DNA of 64,000 nt from an uncultured Muribaculaceae bacterium (GTDB lineage Bacteria; Bacteroidota; Bacteroidia; Bacteroidales; Muribaculaceae), in NCBI GenBank assembly GCA_910577585.1, contig CAJTNN010000004.1, forward strand, positions 1-64,000, given 5' to 3'. Position numbers and translations under genes: made by a program. Of the stretch, positions 34,561 to 44,017 are shown piece by piece; position 1 is the first letter of the stretch; each line of letters begins with the position of its first letter. A model generated the notes under the pieces. The model saw only the letters and a program-made list of their open reading frames with translations, was not told the DNA's origin and ran no database searches.

Positions 34561-35406
34561 TTACTGAGCCTGCTCATCGGCCGGAGCCTGGTCAATCAAG
34601 TCGAGGAACTCATCAAGCTTCGGAGTGATTATGATCTCAGTGCGGCGGTTGCGCTGTTTGCCCACCTCAGTATCATTATCCGAGATAGGATTGAACTCAC
34701 CGCGACCCGCAGCCGAGAGGCGCGCCGGATTGATGCCGAAATCATTCTGCAGCACCTGTACCACCGATGATGCGCGCAGAGCCGAGAGGTCCCAGTTGTT
34801 GCGGATATTGGTGCGCGAGATAGGCACATTGTCGGTGTTGCCCTCCACGAGCACATCATAGTCGCTGTAATCCTTGATAATCTTGGCGATCTTCGAAAGC
34901 GTCTCCATAGCGCGGTCAGACACCTCATACGACCCCGACTTGAAAAGCATATTGTCGGCCAGCGAGATATACACAACACCCTTCAGCACCTTCACATCCA
35001 CATCCTTCAGCTCATCGGTCGAGAGCGAGCGGGTCAGCTTATTGGTCAGCGCGATGTTGAGCGAGTCAGACTTCGACTTCGCATCCACAAGCTGCTTGAT
35101 GTACTTGTTGGAGGCATTGATCTCATCTACGAGTTTGGCGATGTTGGCAGTGCTCTGAGTCGACTGGTCGAGGCTCTTGTCGAGCGTGCCCTTAAGCGAG
35201 GCCATCCCCTTGCGCAGCTCATCGTTGGCCTTCAGAGCCGCATCGAGCTGGCTCTGGAGATTACGGGTCTCGGCATTGCACTCGATTAGATTCTCGCGAG
35301 TCTCACCATACTGCGACTGCAGCTGGGCATACTTCTTGTTGCTCACGCAGCTGCCGAGCATCATAGTGGCGACAGCTGAGATAAATAATACTTTAGCGAT
35401 TTTCAT
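34561..35406 (-). CDS. OmpA-family lipoprotein
   Basis: 281 residues. Lipobox LGSC with lipidated Cys at about residue 20. A coiled-coil-like helical region (~30-120, SKSDSLNIALTNKL etc.) is followed by the C-terminal OmpA peptidoglycan-binding domain (~140-265). That domain contains VLVEGNTDNVPI, NNWDLSALRASSVVQVL (Asp/Arg that bind diaminopimelate) and GRGEFNPISDNDTEVGKQRNRRTEII. It anchors the outer membrane to murein. Monocistronic by context. Confidence 0.93.
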   Translation of the reverse strand: MKIAKVLFISAVATMMLGSCVSNKKYAQLQSQYGETRENLIECNAETRNLQSQLDAALKANDELRKGMASLKGTLDKSLDQSTQSTANIAKLVDEINASNKYIKQLVDAKSKSDSLNIALTNKLTRSLSTDELKDVDVKVLKGVVYISLADNMLFKSGSYEVSDRAMETLSKIAKIIKDYSDYDVLVEGNTDNVPISRTNIRNNWDLSALRASSVVQVLQNDFGINPARLSAAGRGEFNPISDNDTEVGKQRNRRTEIIITPKLDEFLDLIDQAPADEQAQ

Positions 35407-35440
35407 ATGCAGAAATATGGGTTAATTTACATCAATAATT

Positions 35441-35500
35441 CCCCTAAAGACCCTAAAGACCCTAAAGCCCCTAAAGACTCTAAGGACCCCAAAGCCCAAA
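35441..35500. repeat. 9-bp minisatellite
   Basis: About six imperfect copies of CCTAAAGAC/CCTAAAGCC in tandem between the OmpA-type gene and yidD. Confidence 0.6.
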
Positions 35501-35505
35501 GAATC

Positions 35506-35736
35506 TTAAGGCACCGGGTCATATCCGCTCCCTCCCCAGGGGTGGCAGCGTGCCAGCCGGCGCAGTGTCAGCCATAGGCCGCGCAGCGGACCGTGGCGGC
35601 GCAGCGCCTCGAGCGCGTAGGCCGAGCAGGTGGGTGTGAAGCGGCATGAAGGGGGTAGATGCGGCGATATGGCCCCCCGATAGAATATAATCGGCAGGCT
35701 CAGCACACTCACCATTATTTTGCTGACAACTGACAT
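35506..35736 (-). CDS. yidD: YidD: membrane protein insertion efficiency factor
   Basis: 76 residues from the ATG at 35736; a longer frame begins at 35784. The YidD hallmark SPHLPPSCRFTPTCSAYALEALRRHG is followed by CHPWGGSGYDPVP at the C-terminus, with an N-terminal amphipathic/hydrophobic segment (~5-20). YidD helps YidC insert inner-membrane proteins. Last gene of the dapB-lepB-WbqC-DUF4294 run. Confidence 0.95.
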   Translation of the reverse strand: MSVVSKIMVSVLSLPIIFYRGAISPHLPPSCRFTPTCSAYALEALRRHGPLRGLWLTLRRLARCHPWGGSGYDPVP

Positions 35737-35799
35737 ATCATTTGGTTTAAGTGTCGCAAGCGCTTTGAGTTGAGGTCGCTGCATAGAGGAGGGTCTCTC

Positions 35800-36465
35800 T
35801 TACAGGGCCCCCTGCTCCACGAGGGTGGCCACACGCTCTATGATCGCATCCTCCTTATTCTTGTCCGGATGGAAGCCGGCCTTCATGTTCATGCCGAAAA
35901 ATCGGCCGAAGGTCTGCCAGAATCCAGCCCGGAAACTACCCAGAAAGGCCTTGACGATGTTGTAAGAGCTCTGGTCGGTCTCGCGGTTGATGAGCTTGAG
36001 CAGCATCTTACCCTGGCTCTTGGTCATGCTCTTCACCACCGGTTTATATTGCTCGAAGATATCCCCTTCGAGCCGCTTCAGATGCGCCTCGCGCCGCTTG
36101 GCGTCGGGGATGGTCTGGATATACTCGTAGGTCTCGCAGAGGGTGCTGTAGCATAGCTTGGCCAGAGGGAGAGTCTTCTTCACATCGCGCACTGTGCGCC
36201 AATAGAACTCCTCCTCCTTCTTATTCTTGAACTTCATGGGGGGATAGACCACCACCTCGCGGATGTAGGTCATGCGGCAGGTGTCGCCATACTCATCCAC
36301 AAAGCGTTGGAAACCCTTGTAGGCCTTCACCTTGATCTCCGGCACCTCAGGAGCAGCCGCATGCGCATCAATCGCCAGCCCCGAGCCAATCATCAGCATC
36401 AGGGTCAGCAGCAGGCGAGCCAGCATGTGTGGGGCAATATGTCGGAGCAATCTGTACATAATCAT
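35800..36465 (-). CDS. DUF4294 family protein
   Basis: 221 residues. N-terminal signal/anchor segment (~14-32), then YIREVVVYPPMKFKNKKEEEFYWRTVRDVKKTLPLAKLCYSTLCETYEYI, the core of the DUF4294 family found in Bacteroidota. Function unknown. Its ATG overlaps the stop of the WbqC-like gene by 4 bp. A periplasmic location is likely from the leader. Confidence 0.85.
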   Translation of the reverse strand: MIMYRLLRHIAPHMLARLLLTLMLMIGSGLAIDAHAAAPEVPEIKVKAYKGFQRFVDEYGDTCRMTYIREVVVYPPMKFKNKKEEEFYWRTVRDVKKTLPLAKLCYSTLCETYEYIQTIPDAKRREAHLKRLEGDIFEQYKPVVKSMTKSQGKMLLKLINRETDQSSYNIVKAFLGSFRAGFWQTFGRFFGMNMKAGFHPDKNKEDAIIERVATLVEQGAL

Positions 36466-37091
36466 ATTTCAGGCGCATCAGGCGCCAGCAGAGAGAATAT
36501 GGCCGCCGGGCCCTTCCGGGCCACGGCATCGATAAAAGCAAGTTCGGCATCGAGTCCGGCCGAGTGTTGGTGTGCCAGACGCGAGAGTCGCAGGGGGTCG
36601 GTGGCGGCGAGTCGGCGCAGGGCCGGGATAAGTTCCTCGCACGAGAGCGTGCGGAGGATAATGGTGTGCAGAGCCGCACTCATTGCGGCAAACCGCTCAC
36701 CCTCCGCCGCACTCCCTATTACATCCTCCACAGCCGGACGCATGTGTGGATAGAAGGGTGTGGAGGCGTAGGAGGTCATCAGTGCACCGATGTGTACCTC
36801 GGGCCAGCGTCCGTGCATCGAGAGGCGCCAGAGCGCCGGGTCGAGCCGGCGTGTCACCGACGCGCCACCCGCGATAGGCACCGACAGCGTCAGCGCCCCC
36901 TGGCTATGCGCCCCCGCGATCAGACCCCGGCTGAAATGGCGTCGGGCCGACTGCGGCAACTCATCCGCGATGCAGCGCCACGCCACGGCGTCATCCATCC
37001 CATCGAGGCGCAGCCGCATCCATCGGCGGTAGATGGCCAGCGAGGCCAGATAGGGTGGGGTGGTGGGCTTCACTTCGCCGAGCGGTCCCAT
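36462..37091 (-). CDS. WbqC-like family protein
   Basis: 209 residues. The N-terminal TTPPYLASLAIYRRWM, the LTLSVPIAGG strand and ALMTSYASTPFYPHMRPAVEDVI match the general layout of WbqC-family proteins, which in Bacteroidota commonly follow lepB. The family function is unknown, though some members occur in polysaccharide loci. It overlaps lepB by 22 bp and DUF4294 by 4 bp. Assignment is moderate because the match is recalled and divergent. Confidence 0.6.
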   Translation of the reverse strand: MGPLGEVKPTTPPYLASLAIYRRWMRLRLDGMDDAVAWRCIADELPQSARRHFSRGLIAGAHSQGALTLSVPIAGGASVTRRLDPALWRLSMHGRWPEVHIGALMTSYASTPFYPHMRPAVEDVIGSAAEGERFAAMSAALHTIILRTLSCEELIPALRRLAATDPLRLSRLAHQHSAGLDAELAFIDAVARKGPAAIFSLLAPDAPEI

Positions 37092-38626
37092 CCTTTGGCG
37101 GCTGCGTCAGCCTTATCGGGGTTCGGGTTGGCGAAGATACGGTTCCAGCGCACCTTGCCGCTCTCGAAGAGACTCTTCTCCTCATCAAACGAAGTCAGGA
37201 TCAGCATCGGGCTACCCACGATATGGTCCTCAGGCACGAAGCCCCAGTAGCGCGAATCGAGCGAGCGGTCGCGGTTGTCACCCTCCATCCAGTAATAATC
37301 ATACTTGAAGGTATAATAGGGATTCTTCTCGCCGTTGATATATATTTCGCCATCCTTCACCTGCAGGTCATTACCCTCATACACAGCCACACAACGGCGG
37401 TAGATGGGCAGATTGTTGAGAGTCAGATGCAGCGTCACTCCGCGCTTCGGAATCCAGAAGCGCGAGAAATCGGTGCGTGTCCAGCCGTAGTGCCCATCCT
37501 GCGGGAAGACACCGCTCATGTCGAAATAGTGAGAGTCAGCCTCGCGGATAATCTCGCCGTTGACCTGCGGCCAGGTCTTCACGGTGGCCAGAGCCTCGGC
37601 TGTGAGCGGTACATCATAGAACGGATAGGGCACGAAATCGAGTTGTATCGGAGCCTCGCCATGATCCTCGGCACGCACATTGACTGACTCCCACTGAGCC
37701 TGCGGGATAATGCCCGACACCGGAATCACGTAATTATACTGCACATTCTTGGCATCCTGCAGCGGCTCGCCATCGATATAAATCACATCATTGCGAATCT
37801 CGAGCCACTCGCCCGGCAGACCCACGCAGCGCTTCACATAGTTCTCGCGGCGGTCCACCGGACGCGCTATCACCTCGCCGAAGCGTTCAGGATGGCGCGC
37901 GATGAACTGCGCCGGATTCCGCACGCCATTGCGTCGCAGCTGGGCGCATATCATATAGTAATCCTCCATCGGCGCAGCTGCCAGCACAGTGTCGCCCTGC
38001 GGATAATTGAAGACCACGATGTCGCCCCGCTCGATTGAGCGCAGGCCCGGCAGGCGATGGTAGGCGAGCTGCGGATTCTCGATATAGCTCTTGGTGTTGA
38101 GTATCGGCAGGGTGTGCTGCGCCAGCGGGAAGTGAAGCGGAGTCTGCGGCACACGCGGACCATAGAGCACCTTCGACACCCACAGATAGTCGCCCACAAG
38201 CAGCGACTTCTCGAGTGATGACGACGGAATCTTGTAATTCTGTCCGATAAAAGCGAAAATCACATACACCAGCACCAGCGCATAGATGATGGCATCCACC
38301 CACGCCATGACGGCGCGCACAGGACCTTTGCGGTTTTTCCACCATCCCCAGGGGATATAGGCAGTGATATAGATATCGAGCAGCAACAGCCAGAGCAGCG
38401 CAATCCACGGATTACCTATCCACACCACAAATGCGCAGAAGAGCACCGACACGATTGCGAAGCGTATCCAGCGGGTGGTCTTAGTGCGGCGGAGGCGGCG
38501 CTTGAAATCCTCTACAAACGAGAGGTGCTCCATCTCTATTTGCTCTTCATTCTGAGGTGAAGAGGTCTGATGTGATGGCGCCGGAGCCGGTTTGAGGTGG
38601 TTATCGGGTGTTGAATTATTTTCCAT
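37070..38626 (-). CDS. lepB: LepB: signal peptidase I
   Basis: 518 residues, longer than proteobacterial LepB because of insertions typical of Bacteroidota. Membrane segments at ~55-90 and ~105-128. Nucleophile Ser137 in KIPSSSLEKSLLVGDYLWVSK, general base Lys265 in ENYVKRCVGLPGEWLE, and the box E motif GDNRDRSLDSRYWGFVPE near 455-475. It cleaves signal peptides of exported proteins at the outer face of the inner membrane. Follows dapB at 21 bp. Confidence 0.96.
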   Translation of the reverse strand: MENNSTPDNHLKPAPAPSHQTSSPQNEEQIEMEHLSFVEDFKRRLRRTKTTRWIRFAIVSVLFCAFVVWIGNPWIALLWLLLLDIYITAYIPWGWWKNRKGPVRAVMAWVDAIIYALVLVYVIFAFIGQNYKIPSSSLEKSLLVGDYLWVSKVLYGPRVPQTPLHFPLAQHTLPILNTKSYIENPQLAYHRLPGLRSIERGDIVVFNYPQGDTVLAAAPMEDYYMICAQLRRNGVRNPAQFIARHPERFGEVIARPVDRRENYVKRCVGLPGEWLEIRNDVIYIDGEPLQDAKNVQYNYVIPVSGIIPQAQWESVNVRAEDHGEAPIQLDFVPYPFYDVPLTAEALATVKTWPQVNGEIIREADSHYFDMSGVFPQDGHYGWTRTDFSRFWIPKRGVTLHLTLNNLPIYRRCVAVYEGNDLQVKDGEIYINGEKNPYYTFKYDYYWMEGDNRDRSLDSRYWGFVPEDHIVGSPMLILTSFDEEKSLFESGKVRWNRIFANPNPDKADAAAKGWDRSAK

Positions 38627-38647
38627 AATCTGAAAGGTAGTTTTGTT

Positions 38648-39400
38648 TTAAACGAAAAGTCCCGATGTTTTGGTATAATCGCTAAGCATTTCGGCCATTG
38701 TATGGAATCCCTTTTTATCGGCCAGCCACTCGGCGGCCAGCACAGCTCCCAGAGCGAATCCGCGTCGCGATTTGGCGCTGTGGGTGATGGTGATGGAGTC
38801 AGCCTCCGACTCCCAGTGGATAGAGTGGATGCCCGGCACCTCACCCTCGCGGATGGCGGCTATCGGCAGCACCCCCTCGGCGGGTGCTGCGTCAGGAGCC
38901 GGTTCGGCCCAGCATTGCAGCGTCGGGGTGCGCGCTATCAGTTCTTCGGCCAGAGTGATAGCCGTGCCGCTCGGGTGGTCGAGCTTGTGGATATGGTGCA
39001 CCTCCTGCATCGAAGCGTGATACTGTGGGAAATTGGCCATTATCTCAGCCAGATAGCGGTTGACGGCCATGAAGATATTCATGCCTATCGAATAGTTGGA
39101 GCTCCAGAGCAGTGTTCCCTTGCCGGCGGCGCACATATCGCGCAGTTCGGGCAGCGAGTCATTCCATCCGGTGGTGCCGCTCACCACGGGCACCCCCGCC
39201 GCGAAGCAGCTCAGAATATTCTCTACCGCCACTCCCGGCGCCGTAAACTCGATAGCTACATCGCACTCTGCGAAGCGGGTCGAGGCAAACTCGCTGCGGT
39301 TATCCTCATCGATTACCACGGCCACCTCATGGCCGCGCTCCTTAAGTATCTCTTCAATCAGGCGCCCCATCTTGCCGTGGCCTATGATTGCTGTCTTCAT
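38648..39400 (-). CDS. dapB: DapB: 4-hydroxy-tetrahydrodipicolinate reductase
   Basis: 250 residues. NAD(P)-binding IIGHGKMGRLIEEIL at 5-19, SGTTGWND near 74-81, SSNYSIGMNIFM near 99-110, and the catalytic/substrate motif EVHHIHKLDHPSGTAI near 133-148 (His-His, Lys, PSGTA). It carries out the second committed step of diaminopimelate/lysine synthesis. First gene of the operon that continues through lepB. Confidence 0.97.
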   Translation of the reverse strand: MKTAIIGHGKMGRLIEEILKERGHEVAVVIDEDNRSEFASTRFAECDVAIEFTAPGVAVENILSCFAAGVPVVSGTTGWNDSLPELRDMCAAGKGTLLWSSNYSIGMNIFMAVNRYLAEIMANFPQYHASMQEVHHIHKLDHPSGTAITLAEELIARTPTLQCWAEPAPDAAPAEGVLPIAAIREGEVPGIHSIHWESEADSITITHSAKSRRGFALGAVLAAEWLADKKGFHTMAEMLSDYTKTSGLFV

Positions 39401-39485
39401 ATTCAGTCTGGTTTGAATTGTTTTTATTCCGGCCGTACTATTTCATATCCCTCTGAGTGGGCCGGATTCGGCAGAGGGGGATGGT

Positions 39486-40460
39486 TCAGAATCCGAATGC
39501 GAAATTATCCACATAGAGGGTCACACCCTCGGTGCCCACATACGGTTCGCCGCATGAGCTGCTGGCCATCACGAGCACATGAGTGGGCACGGCATCCGCC
39601 GGCGCCCAGCCCTCCTCCTGCACAGGCACGAGTTTACCCTTCGAATTCTTGGCATAATATGCTTTATCGCCGTTGAGGAGCCCCATGTAGGGCTTGTAGA
39701 AGCTCTTGCCGGTGATGTCGCCATAGTTGATTACGAGCTGATGCCCCTTTGTGAGTGGTATGCTCTTATTGTAGCGCTCGCGGCCGGTGCCCACGCGCAG
39801 AGCATGCAGATTGCCATCCTTATCCTCCCAGCGCTTCTGCAGCAGCACATACACCTCCGCCTGGTCGCGCCCCTTCAGAGTCTTTTGGGAACCGAAGCCT
39901 GTGGCCTTGATGCGGGTGTTGGTGGCGGGCATATCCACCTTATAATCAAACACCAGCGCCTTCGGCCGCTTCGTATAGGGCATACCCATCGACATTTTGC
40001 TGAATGGACCCTTGGTGGATGATATCGGTTCGTTGATCTCGCCCAAGAAGATAGTTCCGGCCACCATCACATCCAGATTGATGATGCCCAGCGCCTTCAC
40101 ATGCTCCATGCGCGCCTGCACCTTAGCCATTTTCTGGCCATTGACCATCGCCGGCTCTACGGCGCAGGAAGTCTTCACCACTCCCGACACTTTGGCATAC
40201 ACATTACTTGTGGCCCAGGGGGAACCCCCGAGGTTGCGGTAAGCCTTGTTGCCGGTGGTGTGGCCGGCGGGCGCGATTTCATAAAGTTTCTTGGTCGCGC
40301 CACCGATGATAGCCGACTCCTTGATGTCGCGGGTGTACCAATTCTGCATATCGCCATACTTGATAGGTTCCAGACGCAGAGCGTAGCAATTGAGGCTCAG
40401 CGCCGCCACCATCGCAAGCAGCGCATAACGTATAAACATCTTCATTATAGTCTTAATCAC
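39486..40460 (-). CDS. PCMD-domain secreted protein
   Basis: 324 residues (initiation at Met7 also possible). Signal peptide MFIRYALLAMVAALSLNCYA. The body, with MQNWYTRDIKESAIIGG, LGGSPWATSNVYAKV, LDVMVAGTIFLGEINEP and PTHVLVMASSSCGEPYVGTEGVTLYVDNF, matches the PCMD (putative carbohydrate metabolism, PF13201-type) domain, which has a glycan-binding-like jelly-roll. Extracellular or outer-membrane associated. Its promoter is seen at 40471-40502. Function inferred only from the domain name. Confidence 0.8.
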   Translation of the reverse strand: MIKTIMKMFIRYALLAMVAALSLNCYALRLEPIKYGDMQNWYTRDIKESAIIGGATKKLYEIAPAGHTTGNKAYRNLGGSPWATSNVYAKVSGVVKTSCAVEPAMVNGQKMAKVQARMEHVKALGIINLDVMVAGTIFLGEINEPISSTKGPFSKMSMGMPYTKRPKALVFDYKVDMPATNTRIKATGFGSQKTLKGRDQAEVYVLLQKRWEDKDGNLHALRVGTGRERYNKSIPLTKGHQLVINYGDITGKSFYKPYMGLLNGDKAYYAKNSKGKLVPVQEEGWAPADAVPTHVLVMASSSCGEPYVGTEGVTLYVDNFAFGF

Positions 40461-40470
40461 AAATCAGATG

Positions 40471-40502
40471 CAAATTTACAACATTTCATCCGATTACCCA
40501 AA
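40471..40502 (-). promoter_or_regulatory. Promoter of the PCMD gene
   Basis: Minus strand TTTG (40502-40499), 20-bp spacer, TAAATTTG (40478-40471), about 10 bp before the annotated start codon. This supports an internal start at Met7. Confidence 0.65.
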
Positions 40503-40564
40503 CCCGCATCGCCGGCATCCCCCGTCCGCGACGTCCGACCAGTACTTTAGTCTCCCAGTTCTAT

Positions 40565-40592
40565 AAAAAATCCCGTCAATTTGGGATTTTTT
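40565..40592. terminator. Symmetrical A/T-flanked hairpin
   Basis: Ten-base stem AAAAAATCCC / GGGATTTTTT with an 8-nt loop. It could terminate transcription from either direction and insulates the two divergent promoters. Confidence 0.5.
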
Positions 40593-40611
40593 TAGTTTTA
40601 TTGAATATTTC

Positions 40612-40642
40612 TTTGTTGTAAGTGTTTTTTTTGTTAATTTTG
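40612..40642 (+). promoter_or_regulatory. Promoter of the 40819 barrel gene
   Basis: TTTG at 40612-40615, 19-bp spacer, TAATTTTG at 40635-40642, implying a leader of about 170 nt that includes the 22-bp palindrome. Confidence 0.65.
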
Positions 40643-40777
40643 AAAGATGATATTTTAATAGTAGTCATAATTAGGCTTTTGATGATTGCGTTTTGTGAGT
40701 GATTAATGAATGCCTTTCTCATACTGTCAGAAATATCAAACAGATATCATTCCGTAGTCCGGTAGCGCGGACTTCAA

Positions 40778-40799
40778 TGAAGTTGTTTAAACAACTTCA
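40778..40799. repeat. 22-bp perfect palindrome
   Basis: TGAAGTTGTTTAAACAACTTCA, located 19 bp before the ATG at 40819. In the leader RNA it could form a hairpin next to the translation start. Related to 16520-16538 and 53150-53168. Confidence 0.6.
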
Positions 40800-40818
40800 A
40801 TATTAAAAAGTAACCCTT

Positions 40819-41511
40819 ATGAGACGATTTTCAGGAATTTTGATGGTGGTGCTGGCCATGATTGGTGGTGGCGGCATGTGGGCTGCTGAGGCGGCGGCTC
40901 CGGAAGCATCGGTTGAGGCGAAGGAGGTGAACGCGAGCGAGAGTGGAAGTGCCGGGGCGGAGGTTAGCCGTCCGCGCTGGCAGTTTGGATTTGAGCTGAA
41001 CTATGCGTTGGGGCTGGCCGAGAGTGCTGTCCACGAACGCACAATTGAATATGCCAACAGCTATATGGATGGCGTATGCTTCCGGGCCTCAGCCTACTTT
41101 AATATCAATTCGCATTGGACGGTAGGAGCCGGACTGGGGTTCGATATCTATAACCGCGACCATCCCACACTGCCAATATTCGCCACCGTGCGCTATATGC
41201 CGTGGACCAAACCGCGTGTGGCCGACTTCTTCTTCTTTTCACATCTCGGAGGGGGTATATCCACAGATGAAAACCGTGGACTGAACGGCGGATTCATGGG
41301 TGATATAGGCGCCGGATGGCACAAGATGTTCAGACGTCACTTCGGACTGGAGTTCGAACTCGGCTATCGTGTCAATCAATTCAACTCAGATGCCTCATAT
41401 CTTACAGTCTTCATTGATGAAGAGAACCAGACGTTTCAGCTATACAATGTGCGCAGCGTCAACACCTTCTGGCGTCATTCCCTCTTCTTCGGCGTCGGAC
41501 TGATTTTCTAA
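40819..41511 (+). CDS. Small outer-membrane beta-barrel protein
   Basis: 230 residues. Signal peptide (~1-22) ending AEA, a low-complexity Ala/Glu linker (~24-50), then alternating strands such as WQFGFELNYALGLAESAV, WTVGAGLGFDIYNRD, GLEFELGYRVNQFN, and a terminal strand SLFFGVGLIF ending in Phe. This is typical of 8-strand barrels of the PF13505/OmpW-like type. Role unknown. Confidence 0.8.
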   Translation: MRRFSGILMVVLAMIGGGGMWAAEAAAPEASVEAKEVNASESGSAGAEVSRPRWQFGFELNYALGLAESAVHERTIEYANSYMDGVCFRASAYFNINSHWTVGAGLGFDIYNRDHPTLPIFATVRYMPWTKPRVADFFFFSHLGGGISTDENRGLNGGFMGDIGAGWHKMFRRHFGLEFELGYRVNQFNSDASYLTVFIDEENQTFQLYNVRSVNTFWRHSLFFGVGLIF

Positions 41512-41706
41512 GTCTTCGACAAGATAGATAAGTCGGCGTGGCGTGGGGGGAAGGTGGAAATCGCGCAGGAAATTGCGGGGCGGATTAAACAAATGTTAAT
41601 GATTTTTCATTATATTTAAAATCGTTGCTTCAAGTGCCTGAAGATTCGGATGCATCCGTAGTGCGGCTGTTGAGGCTGACGGTTTTGATGAATACGCTTA
41701 TATCCG

Positions 41707-43092
41707 ATGATTATGAACCGCACGATTCCACGATATCTATTCGCCTCGCTTATGGCTGCCGGTATTGCTATGCCGGCTATGGCCCTCAGTGGCAGTGTCG
41801 CCTCCAACGACCAGACCGACGTCAACGCCCCCGACAGTGTGCTGCTCTATCCCGAAGAACAGCAGCGCGCCGACCTGCTTAAACGCACGAAGGTGATCTT
41901 CATCAACGGCGAGGCCGATGAACGCGCCCATCGCGACTCGGTCGAGTCGATGCTCGCCCGCTTCTATGTCGACCAGTTCCGCAACACGCAGGCTCCCGAA
42001 GCCCCCTACTTCACATTCATGAGCAAGGATGCCAACCTCGCCATGGGTCTGGGCGCGGTGGTGAAAGTGCGCGGATGGTTTGACTGGAACGGCATGATCG
42101 ACGGTGCCAGCTTCAACACCTATCTAATCAACATGCCCAAGACCCCCGAGACGATGAAAAGCCTCGGCGCATCTGTGGCCGGCACCACAATCTACTTCTC
42201 CGTGATGGGGCGCCACACACCCATCGGCGACTATCATGCCTATATCGAGGGTGGATTCAACGGCTACAATAACTCAGGCTTCAAGCTCAAGAAGGCATGG
42301 ATGCAGATAGGCGACTGGACCGCAGGTCTGGCCACAACCACTTTCTCCGATCCGGCTGCCCAGCCCGAGGTGCTTGATGGCGCGGGCGCCAACGGCAAGA
42401 TGGACAAGAGCAACGTGCTCGTGCGCTATATGCACACCTGGCGCAACCGCTGGACTGTGGCCGGTTCGGTAGAGTTCCCCTCATCGCAGCCGCAGGAGCA
42501 GGAGGGGCTTACGCGCAAGGTGCGTGACTATGTGCCCGACTTCGCAGCCCTCGGACAGTATCAATGGAATCGCGGGCTGAGCCATGTGCGTGTGGCCGGC
42601 GTGATGCGCCGCATCGCCTACCGCGACCTCGTAGAGCAGCGCAACCGCGCAGCCATCGGCTGGGGTGCGCAACTCTCTACAGTGGTCAGGGCCGGACGCC
42701 TCGTCACACTCTACGGCGTAGGCTCGGTAGGGCAGGGGGTGGCCTCATACTCAGGCGACCTCTCAATCGGCAACTACGACCTCCTCTCGCGCCCAGGAGT
42801 GGCCGGACAACTCTATGCCCCCACCACGGTCAGTGCCACAGCCGGAGTCAAAGTGCAGATACTCCGCAATCTCTCAAGCACAGCCTGCCTCGCCACACTG
42901 CGCACCTATGTCAAGCATCCGATTAACGACGACACATATAAATATGGCCAGTATCTGGCAGTGAATATGGTGTACTCCATCACCTCGCGTCTCGACCTCG
43001 GCGTGGAATACCTCGCCGGCAAGCGCATGAACTACGACGGCACCCACGCCAACGACAACCGCGCCGAAGCCGTCTTCACGGCCTCGTTCTAA
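41707..43092 (+). CDS. DcaP-like outer-membrane porin
   Basis: 461 residues. Signal peptide (~8-27), then a helical segment (EEQQRADLLKRTKV...), followed by a barrel that begins KDANLAMGLGAVVKVRGWFDWNG. The start helix plus ANLAMGLGAVV-type strand is the layout of the DcaP family of trimeric porins. Later strands include LVRYMHTWRNRWTVAGSVEFP and SRLDLGVEYLAGKR, ending AVFTASF with a C-terminal Phe. Likely allows diffusion of anionic small molecules, as known for the family. Converges with galM, overlapping by 17 bp. Confidence 0.8.
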   Translation: MIMNRTIPRYLFASLMAAGIAMPAMALSGSVASNDQTDVNAPDSVLLYPEEQQRADLLKRTKVIFINGEADERAHRDSVESMLARFYVDQFRNTQAPEAPYFTFMSKDANLAMGLGAVVKVRGWFDWNGMIDGASFNTYLINMPKTPETMKSLGASVAGTTIYFSVMGRHTPIGDYHAYIEGGFNGYNNSGFKLKKAWMQIGDWTAGLATTTFSDPAAQPEVLDGAGANGKMDKSNVLVRYMHTWRNRWTVAGSVEFPSSQPQEQEGLTRKVRDYVPDFAALGQYQWNRGLSHVRVAGVMRRIAYRDLVEQRNRAAIGWGAQLSTVVRAGRLVTLYGVGSVGQGVASYSGDLSIGNYDLLSRPGVAGQLYAPTTVSATAGVKVQILRNLSSTACLATLRTYVKHPINDDTYKYGQYLAVNMVYSITSRLDLGVEYLAGKRMNYDGTHANDNRAEAVFTASF

Positions 43093-44017
43093 AGCGATAG
43101 ATGATGGTGCGGCGCCAGGGATGGCCCGGTTCGAGACGCTGCGAGGGGAATTCCGGACGGTTGGGCGCATCGGGCAATCCCTGCGCCTCGATAGCCACGC
43201 CATCGTAGTCCTCATACGCGCGGCCACTCACATTAAGCGGGCTCCCCGAGAGCCAGTTGCCCGAATAGACCTGCACACCGGGCTGGTCGGTGTCGACATG
43301 CAGCTTGCGTCCCGAGCGGGCCGCGGAGAGGATAACCGCATCGCGCACCATAGCCTTCTCGCGGCTCACGCGAGCACCATCCGACTCAACGGTGGTCTCC
43401 ACCTCACGGTCGAGCACCCAGCAATTATCGTAGCCCTTGCCATATCGCAGAGCCGGGAAATCGACCTTGATATCCTGGCCCACACGTTTAGGACGTGTGA
43501 AATCCATCGGAGTCCCCGCCACCGGCGCCATCTCCCCCGTAGGCACGAGTGAATCATCCGTAGGCAACCAGCGCGAAGCGTGCATCTGCAGCGTCTGGTC
43601 GAGCGCGCACCCCGAGTCAGCCCCATCGAGATTCCAATAGGTGTGATTCGTAAGATTCACTACAGTCGGCGCATCCGCACTTGCCTCGAGCAGGATTGAG
43701 AGCTCATTCTCATCACTCCAGCGATACTCCACGGCTGCATCCAGCGCCCCCGGATAATTCTCATCGCCGTCAGGCGAATGCAGCGAGAAGCGCACACCAT
43801 TGGTGAGGAGCTCCACCTCCCAGAGATGATTCTGGAAACCGGTCGGGCCGCCATGCAGATGATTCGGTCCGCAGTTCACTGCCAGTTTGTAGCGGCGACC
43901 GTCGATGCAGAGGTCGCCGTGGGCGATGCGGTTGGCATAGCGCCCCGGAGTCTTCCCCATGCATGGACCATCAGCCATATAATCGGCCGGATTACCATAA
44001 GAGAGCGCCACATTCAT
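43076..44017 (-). CDS. galM: Aldose 1-epimerase (galM), N-terminally truncated
   Basis: 313 residues. Contains GRYANRIAHG, NHLHGGPTGFQNHLWE (catalytic His), NLTNHTYWNLDG (second His), LPTDDSLVPTGEMAPVAGTPMDF and the C-terminal VAIEAQGLPDAPN with the catalytic Glu. It interconverts anomers of hexoses. The product starts at NVALSYGNPADYM, which aligns to about residue 55-60 of normal GalM, so the first beta strands are missing. The ATG at 44017 is immediately preceded in frame by TGA. The missing end coincides with the junction to the following surface protein gene, so this is a broken gene or an assembly chimera. Confidence 0.88.
   Translation of the reverse strand: MNVALSYGNPADYMADGPCMGKTPGRYANRIAHGDLCIDGRRYKLAVNCGPNHLHGGPTGFQNHLWEVELLTNGVRFSLHSPDGDENYPGALDAAVEYRWSDENELSILLEASADAPTVVNLTNHTYWNLDGADSGCALDQTLQMHASRWLPTDDSLVPTGEMAPVAGTPMDFTRPKRVGQDIKVDFPALRYGKGYDNCWVLDREVETTVESDGARVSREKAMVRDAVILSAARSGRKLHVDTDQPGVQVYSGNWLSGSPLNVSGRAYEDYDGVAIEAQGLPDAPNRPEFPSQRLEPGHPWRRTIIYRFRTRP

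Larger units (their letters stand above)
40461..40818. other. Divergent promoter region
   Basis: No gene. It contains the minus-strand promoter of the PCMD gene (40471-40502), a hairpin AAAAAATCCC-N8-GGGATTTTTT (40565-40592), a plus-strand promoter (40612-40642) and a 22-bp palindrome (40778-40799) just before the barrel gene. AT-rich from 40560 to 40720. Confidence 0.7.
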